Below, piece by piece: positions 55,480 to 62,625 of a DNA stretch of 62,625 nucleotides. Made by a program: the position numbers and the translations under genes. Each line of letters begins with the position of its first letter. Within the stretch, counting starts at the first letter, position 1. The notes beneath the pieces were generated by a model. It ran no database searches. It worked only from the letters and a program-made list of their open reading frames with translations, and was not told where the DNA came from. This DNA comes from Hyphochytrium catenoides (Eukaryota > Sar > Hyphochytriomycetes > Hyphochytriales > Hyphochytriaceae). The stretch spans positions 4,951 through 67,575 of the forward strand of contig FLMG01000823.1 of assembly GCA_900088475.1 (NCBI GenBank), in the 5' to 3' direction.

Positions 55480-56794
55480 ACAAGTGGTGCATTCTTCCCC
55501 ATGTCTTTTTCTCTCGTGCCCATGTTATCACGTCTCAATATTCCTTGCACAATGCGTCTTCGCAGGCCTAACGCAAGTGCCTAAGCTGCTAGAAGACAGA
55601 CTGCTTATCCAATCTAAGTGCGTGGCTGAGAGGCATTCCCTCTTCGGTGAATAAGAGTACTGCTTCACTCAACATAATGCAAATGCTCTTATATTTCACC
55701 AACCCACAGGGAGGTACCGTGAATAAGGTTGCTTTTATATATAACAGACCGCTATACCCTTCCTCCTGCTGATATTGGCGTCAAAATAGATGGGCAACGT
55801 AGACAAAGAGTGAAGGGATGACAGACAAAATAGACATGAAGCATGAGAATGACGATAGAGGAGAAGGAGACAATATGAAGGAGTAGATAGTACTAGCGAT
55901 AAGGACGAGAAGAAAGAGAGGGGCAACCTCTTATTGCTCAAGATTCCTCCAATGTGGCAAGCAAGCAACTTGTGAGGCCTGTCATGGGTGGCCGCGACTC
56001 CTCACCATAACGGCCCCAGCTAGCAGCACTGCGTTCCTTCTTCTTTCCCCATCTTGTCCCTTGACTCTTACGAGGCGTTCGTCAGCGGTCAATTCAAGTG
56101 TAATTGGACCAGTTGGCCTTTTGGCGCTAACTCTGCTCCACAGGACCCAATACTCTTCAAACCTCGCATCCAAGCTCTTGCTTCCTAAAACCAGTCATCA
56201 AGTGGTCTCCAGCACCTGATGCTGCTGCTTTCTTCAGAAGAAGAATGGGGCACTGAGGCCTTGGAGACGGAAGAGCTTTATCAAAAGAACACGGGATCTG
56301 CCTGAAGATTGACAGAAATAATGGAGTAGTGCCAAAGGTCAGGATTCGCAAGCGTATCGCTGCATTTTTGAGCTCACCATTTCAGAGCTTCTCCAGGAGT
56401 CGTCCAGCACCACCCTCGGAGTACAGCGCACGATACGAGTTTGTATAGTGGAGCTTCCACATATCTTCAGAATAGTTCTGAGTCTTGAGATGAAGAATAT
56501 TGAGAAGATAGTAGCTCTTCAGCCTCCTAGTACAGTTGTAGTCTTAGAGAGAAGCGTAAGGTCTCTTCCAAAGGGAGCTAGGAGCCCGTATACTCGGGGC
56601 AATACCTAGTAGCCCAAGGTCTACCCCTAGATTCAGCGCTTTGCGGGGCTCTTACTATGTTCTCTGTCCTTCTCTAGCTTGTCGTTTATTCCGGGGGCTC
56701 TTTTGGAGGTTTGTCCCCATTTATCACACTGCTGAACCAGAGTGTCGAGGCATTCCCCGGAGCACGTCAGCACAGAGGAAGCTTGTGCAGCATC
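55480..56794. other. 1.3-kb spacer before the ITFG2-like gene
   Basis: No supported gene. Short overlapping open frames on both strands have no recognisable features. Confidence 0.5.
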
Positions 56795-59700
56795 ATGCAA
56801 GTTGGCAATGGCAAGAGCAGGAAACGGAGCTTCCGGCAGGTACATGTGAATCTTGAGACTCCCTACACTGCTCTTTCTTTGATTCTTGCTGGCACGGTTA
56901 AGCTTAAGCTTGTCGTTATGTTTTAGGTCTCCTTGGCTGAACCTGTGCAGAAGCTCAGTTTCCCCCATAACATGCTCCCAACAGCTATTCACCTAGCAAA
57001 CGTCGATAACTCACTTCCTCCAGAGTCCGCGCTAGTTGTTGGCGGTATCGATGGCCATCTGGCAATATTCAAGGTTTCACTCTCCGCCTTTTCCTATAAG
57101 CTGTACTGCTCGCTCAGGCTTGATGAGCCTCTTTTCTGCTATTTGCACTCCCGGCCGGCCATCAATCGATGCTTGTGGTTCACTTCTCTATGTCTGCTCG
57201 TACGACAGGGTACAGTGACAAGCGCCCCACGGTACGTCGCCCAGAGCTTGGGTACCATCACTTTGATCGTGTCAGGAGACATATGGCAGACCGGAAAGGT
57301 GGACGTCTACCCTCTACCTCTACATTTTTTCTTGACTAGCTCTGCTTTACATCTCTAACTCTCCTTGAATTCTTCTTTGACTGTCTAAGAAGCTCCAGGC
57401 TGACCCGCTTGCTTTGCCTCTCTCTCCGCACCATAATGTATGATGACAGAATGATCTCATCGTCATCTGTGCAGAGGGATATGCTTTCCTCTTCACCTTG
57501 GCGCCATCTACTGACCTGGATCCGGTTCTTATCCACCCCTCAGGAACTTATGTGAGTTCTTCACTTTGCCTTGTCCTACCTGTCTATGCCGCTCACCTTC
57601 AAAACTTGGGCGCTCCACCACCTGTCAGCCTCTATTTCCTCCATCCTTCATTCTAACGTTTACATCGCGGCAGCAAGTTCCTTGCAATGTCACCAGCGGA
57701 TTGCTCCAACCCATCAACGGTTCAAAGGGTCCATTGTTAGTCTTAGGTACCCAAACAGGCGAGGTGTACGCCTACCGGTTTGTAGAGCGGGTGAGCCATT
57801 GCTCGTCGCTCTTCTAATAGGATACCCTTTCTTATCTCTCTTATTTCCCATTCTGATAGGAAACCTCTTCCTGTCCCTTCGTAGAATTAGCGCGGCTGAA
57901 GATCGCCGAACCGGTAAGTGATCATGAGATATTATTTGATGCCTAAAGCTCTTCTATTTCTCTAACTAGAGTTGGCTTCCTTACACTCTAGATCCATTCT
58001 ATTGCCCGGTCTACAAAAGGCTGTCTGGGCCTTGTCAAAGAGGGTGATGGCTTGATACTTGGCCTTCGTTCAGGAGGCGTAGCCGTTGTCGACTGCCAAA
58101 CTTGGCAGATGAAGAGGACTGAGTCCGGTATGAGCTTAGAAAGCTATTTCTCTTTCCCTAGGTCCCAGAACAACCCACCTTCTCCCTCAACAGGCTGACA
58201 CGTGCTTTCTTGCAGCGGCCAATATTGAGGAGGAGTTTGGAGGGATCTTTGTTCTCTCCCATTTTCCAACATCTTTAGGAGCAACGAGCAGGTCAGACAT
58301 CCCTTAAATGACGGACACAGGGTGTTTGACCGTTATGGCAAGAAGTTGGCAGGATGGAACTCTGCGCCTCAGCATAGCGAACCTGATGATAGGCGGTGGC
58401 TTTAGCTCTATTATTGTCGCCCCTAATGATCGCTTCCTCAGGCTGGCGAGTTCATCTGTTGCTATTATTTCCCTAAGCGGCAGAATAGAGCTTCTGTCAG
58501 AGAATACCGGAAGCGTCCTAGATACCTTCTCACTTGAGGATGAGATTGTGTCACTTGGTGCTCTGACATTGGATGGGAAGGAGGTATGTATATTGCATCT
58601 ATGTGCCGTCCAATGAAGTGGTGTAGAGTTTTTGGTTGTCACTCTTTGGACATCGCCTTGTAATCCGCTGCGCTTTTCCTCGCTGGAAGGCTGCACCAAG
58701 TGGAGGTCGCCCTCTAATCTTCCTCTAAAGCAGTGTTATGCTAAGGAGAAGGCCAACGAGAATTATTGCCTGTCTGAATGCTAACCCAATGCCTTATTCG
58801 CTGCTCTATAATTCTTTACAGCTTCTAGCTCTTTGCTCGTACGATGGTGTCGTACACTTGCTAGATGACAGGATGCGGGAGTGCCGGATCCCTCTTCCAG
58901 CACAAGTCCGAGCATTCATTGCAGGTAACCGTAGAACTGATCAGCGAGACTACCCAGAAGAGGTTACAAAATGATGCAGAAGATAGTTAGCGCATGAGGA
59001 AGAGCAGGTATTTAAGAGCTAAGTTACTGAAGGTGAAGCCTGAGAAATGGCTGAAGGGCAAGAATAGAGGAAGGTAGAGAGAAAGGATCCCAAGAGCTGA
59101 CAATTGGCCAAGGGTGGAGCTATCCTTCATTCCTAAGTACAGAGTTCTACGCTTGAAATCGAAGAGCTTGTCTTAAAGGATGATGCATTCTCCTAGGCTC
59201 TTATGCTACCGAGGAAGGATTAAATGAGTCTGTCCTCGTCACTGTCTCGACCTCGGGAGACATTCTCCTCTATTCAAGACTGGAGAAGCTGTTACCCGTT
59301 CTACAGCGGAGGACGATGGTAAGATGGAGCCATTATAGCTTTTGGGCAGTGATCTATCTTCTTTACGTTTGAGTTGCAGACTGATTTTCTCAGTCGCTTG
59401 CCCTTTAGCTATCGGAGCTTTGTAGGATGGACTCTGAAGCCGTTGCGAAGATCCGGACGCTTGCTGATTCGTTCCCGTCCATCATCTCCAGCCTTCCAGC
59501 GTACCTGGCCGAGCGAGTGCCAAGCGCACTTAAGGACACGGAAGACTCGCAGGACAGAGCCGGCGAACGCTTGTGGAGGAAAGGAGAGTTTGAGCTTCGA
59601 CACAAAGACCGAGACCTCATTCAGTTCTGCAAATCTTTGCAGAGGAATGATATGGAGGCTCTCAACCAGGCCGCTTCGACGATGCAGCAAGGGTAAAACT

Positions 59701-59842
59701 GACCCACCATAGGCCAAAAAGTGCAACCCTTTACAGAGCTAGACACGTCCTGGAGTTGACTACTGACTACCGTGGCGGAAGCCTTCAGGAAGCCTTAGTT
59801 TTCTACTTAGGACCTCATATACTACCATCTTTGCGCTCCTGA
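56795..59842 (+). CDS. ITFG2: ITFG2-like beta-propeller protein (KICSTOR subunit homologue), 13 exons
   Basis: In animals ITFG2 is part of KICSTOR, which holds GATOR1 at lysosomes to restrain mTORC1 on nutrient loss. Exons: 56795-56839, 56927-57073, 57209-57298, 57450-57551, 57674-57790, 57860-57913, 57992-58127, 58216-58291, 58321-58583, 58822-58924, 59197-59318, 59409-59692 and 59737-59842, about 550 aa. Similarity to animal ITFG2 runs along the length: SFPHNMLPTAIHLANVDN (family LFPHAICLGDVDND); LVVGGIDGHLAIFK (LVVGDTSGKVSVYK); NDLIVICAEGYAFLF (NLLVAVSAEGWFHLF); LLALCSYDGVVHLLD (VVACAWDGQTYIID); QVRAFIAG (NIRAFCAG). A C-terminal helical extension (exons 12-13) goes beyond the propeller. 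The junction of exons 8 and 9 does not keep frame with the signals I chose: phase 2 donor, phase 1 acceptor. This could be a wrong splice choice or a frameshift. Confidence 0.82.
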
Positions 59843-61431
59843 GTTGGCCAAACGCCAAGCCTGCTACCGCTCAGCGAAGGAAGGAAATCCTCCAGGGTTC
59901 CATTTTATCCAAGAGGAATATGGGCTCAACGGAAGCCAGCAAGTAGGGAACAGTCCAATATCTCCCGGGGTCAGCTCATCACTCTGGTACCCTCATGTTC
60001 CCTATTGTTGCTCTGAGACTATGCCTCTCCATTCCAGCAGTGGCTTTGCAGCGCGCTTTATATGGCGTGGTTTTGCAGAGTTAATAAAAACAATGAAGAA
60101 GGGAGGAAGTTAGGTTATCCTCAGCCCCGCTCATTTGCTTGTGTCCTTTCCGTCATGAATATGCTACCCCTATCTCCGACGCCAAAGCCCTCTATCAGCG
60201 GCGCCGTGGACTGCCTTGGGCCGGCAGCTGGGCGTCCAACTCTTCAAGCTCACAAGCCAACGCGGAGGTGTTGACCTGGTGCTTGAGATGGAAGCGACAG
60301 TCTCTGACAAACTGGCGAAAGCTCACATCATCAAATGTGTATAGAGACCTTTAGACCTAGCGACGACTCATAATTTTGGTTTGAAGCTTTCGTTCTTATG
60401 ACTTCAACCGGGGTTGCGTGTTGTTGTTGCAGTTGTTCCTCAAATGACATGAAACGGATCTCTTTACCTTGATGGTGAGATCACCGATCTTGGTGGGGGC
60501 GAGGGCGGTGGTGGCTTGGCAGTGGGAGAGCAAAGGTGTGGGCGGTGCTTGCGACTAAGTAAGGCGTCATAGCCTTTCTTCTCATCAGTGCTGGACAGGA
60601 TGGTGGATTGCTGGCTGGCGTCCTGTCAAGCTCCATAATGGTATGATGGGAGTACTGGGCCGTGCTGGGATAGCCATGGCATATGCAGGAACTTTTCTGC
60701 CGATGGCTCGAAGACGGTTGACCTATAAATGATTCACAGGAGCGGTGATGGAGCACCTCTCCCCCGAAGTACGTTGCTTTGGTTTGACAGCTACATACAC
60801 ACAGTATGGAACTAATCTTTATAATAAAGCGCCAGCCCTAACAATGGTCTTTCTCATGGGTCGAGAGGACTCATCCCCTTGCCGGCCCACCGCCTTCTTG
60901 CTCTGACAAACCCATTCTCTCCTTACACTTCTAATATTCCTGAGACCACGGATCGGTGAGGCCACCGCCTTCCTACCACTACGTAACATGCATGACGTCC
61001 AAGGCTTCCAACGCAAGCTCATAACGCTCCTATGATCCGCCTAACATGCAGGCAGCATGTCCCGCAGCTTGAAGCCCATCATCTTCACCGTTGGCTGGTC
61101 ATCACAGCCCGATGATGAAGCCCTAGCCCGAGCTGCAGCCAGGCAGCCGCAGGATGGCGATGATGAAGTGAAGATCAAGAGCTTCTTCAAGTGGAATAAA
61201 GCGTCGTTGTTGTTAGCCAGCTGTACAGTAGATCCAACAATCAATATCCCTGATATTACCTATATATTAGGGACAACCAAAGCAATGGTGGGACTGATTC
61301 TGGATCGGTGGTTGGAAGTTGAAGGTTGGACACATACTGGGGCGCGGGTTCTGATCAGCTTCCTCATCGAAAAAATGAGCGGAGCTTCCTGGTCTGCGCC
61401 TGATAGTCAGTCAACATCCTGGGCTGTCTCG

Positions 61432-61501
<70 letters not shown>

Positions 61502-61733
61502 GTCTCTGTCTCTCTCCCGCGGTTTGTCTTCAACCGCATCAACATCCGGCGCCAGCACCTAGTAGCAGTGAAGAACTAGATTGGCACTCTAGCCATCTCG
61601 CACAGCCTTGCTAGTTTCCTCCAGAGTCATTGAAGTCTCCTTGCCTTGTCCAAGACCTACCACTACCGTGTGATCGGCAGCCCTAGAAGCACAGTGCAGC
61701 AAGACGTAGAGCCTTCCACAATAATTATCCACT
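59843..61733. other. 1.9-kb spacer with weak coding-like fragments
   Basis: A segment at about 60250-60350 ends RGGVDLVLEMEATVSDKLAK...IIKCV before a stop and looks coding-like. An overlapping frame reads RHEYATPISDAKALYQRRRG (about 60143-60200). I could not join either to a start. At 61057 an ATG opens a 185-codon frame (MSRSLKPIIFTVGWSSQPDD) that later runs through the CT microsatellite as Ser/Leu repeats, so at most its first about 120 codons could be real. Confidence 0.35.
61433..61492. repeat. CT microsatellite upstream of the oxygenase gene
   Basis: A nearly perfect (CT)n run of about 60 bp lies about 240 bp before the ATG at 61734. Confidence 0.95.
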
Positions 61734-62625
61734 ATGGTTGCCACGGAGATAACGCCCACCGCCAATACCTCGTACGTGGCAGATGCCACGGTCGAAGTGG
61801 CGAGTCTCCCAGTTATTGATATTGAGTCTTTCATGAGTTGGAAGAACGGAGAGACCGACAAGGAGAGTGATGCGAAGGTTGAGAGCAAGAAGCTTGCCCA
61901 TGCACTCCATCACTTTGGCTGCTTTGTCGTCCGAGACCCGCGGGTGTCTGAGGAGGATAATAACCGCTTCCTTGACCTTATGGAGAGATACTTTGAGCAG
62001 ACCAACTTTAGAGATGATGCAAGACCAGAATATCACTACCAGGTGAAGCGCTTGTCGTCTCTGTTCGCCCTGCTTTCAATCTTCCTGCTCTCACTGCAGC
62101 TAAGTTTTCGAGCTATTCTGCCCATGGAGGCCTTCAACCTATTTAGCTAGAAAAAACCTCTCCCGGCCCTTACTCTGTCGGCATAAGTGCCTAGCTCTTT
62201 CTCGCCTTTCTCTCTTCCCTAGCGAGGTCTACGGTTCCCCGCCTTGATATTCTACTTACTGTCTCAGCAATGCTCAGGTTGGCGTGACCCCTGAAGAGGT
62301 GGAGAAGGCAAGAAACCACTGTGGACGGATGAACAATCTGAAGGAGGCGAACAAGCCACTAACACTCTGTCCACCGGAGCACGATCTCAAAAGCCGCTTC
62401 TTCTGGTGAGAACTCCGGCTTCTTGTTTTCATCACTTGCGAGTCTAGGTGGTCAGCCGTGGGAAGTCCTGTTTATCTTAGGGGCAGATCTGTCTCACAGA
62501 TCTAAGACCTGGGTGTGAGCCCAGCTGCTTATCATTGGTGTACCTGTTAACAATGTAAAGTCCTGCTGAAGAGATCCTTGCATCCGCCCTTGCCCATGAC
62601 ATCATGCAGGAGAATTGGAGACAAG
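61734..62625 (+). CDS. 2-oxoglutarate/Fe(II)-dependent oxygenase, isopenicillin N synthase-like, N-terminal part (cut by window edge)
   Basis: Exons 61734-62042, 62278-62405 and 62610-62625 (continuing past the window) join in frame. The N-terminus contains SLPVIDIESFMSW and AHALHHFGCFVVRDPRVSEE, the usual start of this family (PVIDI... then L...L...GFFxVxDP.V). Next come NRFLDLMERYFEQ and VGVTPEEVEKARNHCGRMNN, then PLTLCPPEHDLKSRFFWRIG. The catalytic double-stranded beta-helix with the HxD...H iron ligands would lie beyond the right edge, so activity cannot be judged. Such enzymes oxidise small metabolites, and the substrate cannot be told from this part. A CT microsatellite lies in its upstream region. 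Confidence 0.82.

Noticed and set aside
61057-61614. 185-codon ORF with an ATG at 61057
   Set aside because: Its second half is CT microsatellite translated as Ser/Leu, and the first half shows no family features. Kept only as a note in the spacer entry.
62480-62530. tRNA-like stem in the last intron (ACCTGGGTGTGAGCCCAGCT)
   Set aside because: Only a short self-complementary stretch is present. No full cloverleaf, anticodon arm or box A/B promoter could be fitted.

Overview
This window is nuclear DNA from a eukaryote. Most genes are cut by many short GT-AG introns (mostly about 50-400 nt). There is no operon layout, and several encoded proteins belong to eukaryote-only families: HUS1, PXA/PX sorting nexins, kinesin-14 and ITFG2. 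Base composition looks balanced, with long CT/GA microsatellites. I cannot name the species. An intron-dense unicellular or simple eukaryote would fit. Exon coordinates were worked out by hand from splice signals, reading phase and remembered family patterns, without alignment software.

Region 1 (1-13.4 kb) holds four intronless plus-strand genes of one low-complexity, hydrophilic family. Each has an acidic GPEEE(E)DDI-like box, a His/Val-rich module (core HVVQPVVN...VEHVKHH) and a lysine-rich tail resembling a plant dehydrin K-segment (GEKIKDVFKGHK type). Three also carry a poly-Ser/acidic tract like a dehydrin S-segment. One member has eight copies of the module in 255-bp tandem repeats. 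Between these genes lie microsatellites and a tandem 0.42-kb duplication.

Region 2 (14.4-28.6 kb) holds HUS1 (9-1-1 checkpoint clamp; seven exons, complete). It converges on a minus-strand sorting nexin of the PXA-PX-Nexin_C type (SNX13/14/19/25/Mdm1 class) with two N-terminal membrane segments. An unrecognised 543-aa coiled-coil protein follows on the minus strand.

Region 3 (28.6-42.4 kb, plus strand) holds a small 111-aa protein; a large coiled-coil/IQ protein ending in a kinesin-14-type motor fold whose nucleotide-binding motifs are lost; an 82-aa small gene; a 191-aa EF-hand protein; and a long many-exon coiled-coil protein. This looks like a cytoskeletal neighbourhood, though the adjacency may be chance.

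Region 4 (42.6-48 kb) holds a minus-strand PX-domain gene, an uninterrupted orphan ORF and a frameshifted remnant of a reverse-transcriptase retroelement.

Region 5 (49-55.5 kb) holds two tandem, intronless paralogues of about 800 aa with around 11 membrane segments and no family I recognise.

Region 6 (56.8-62.6 kb) holds an ITFG2-like beta-propeller gene (KICSTOR/mTORC1 nutrient signalling in animals) and, at the right edge, the first exons of a 2-oxoglutarate/Fe(II) oxygenase of the isopenicillin N synthase-like type.

The strongest leads are the dehydrin-like repeat family, the P-loop-less kinesin-14 and the paired orphan membrane proteins.
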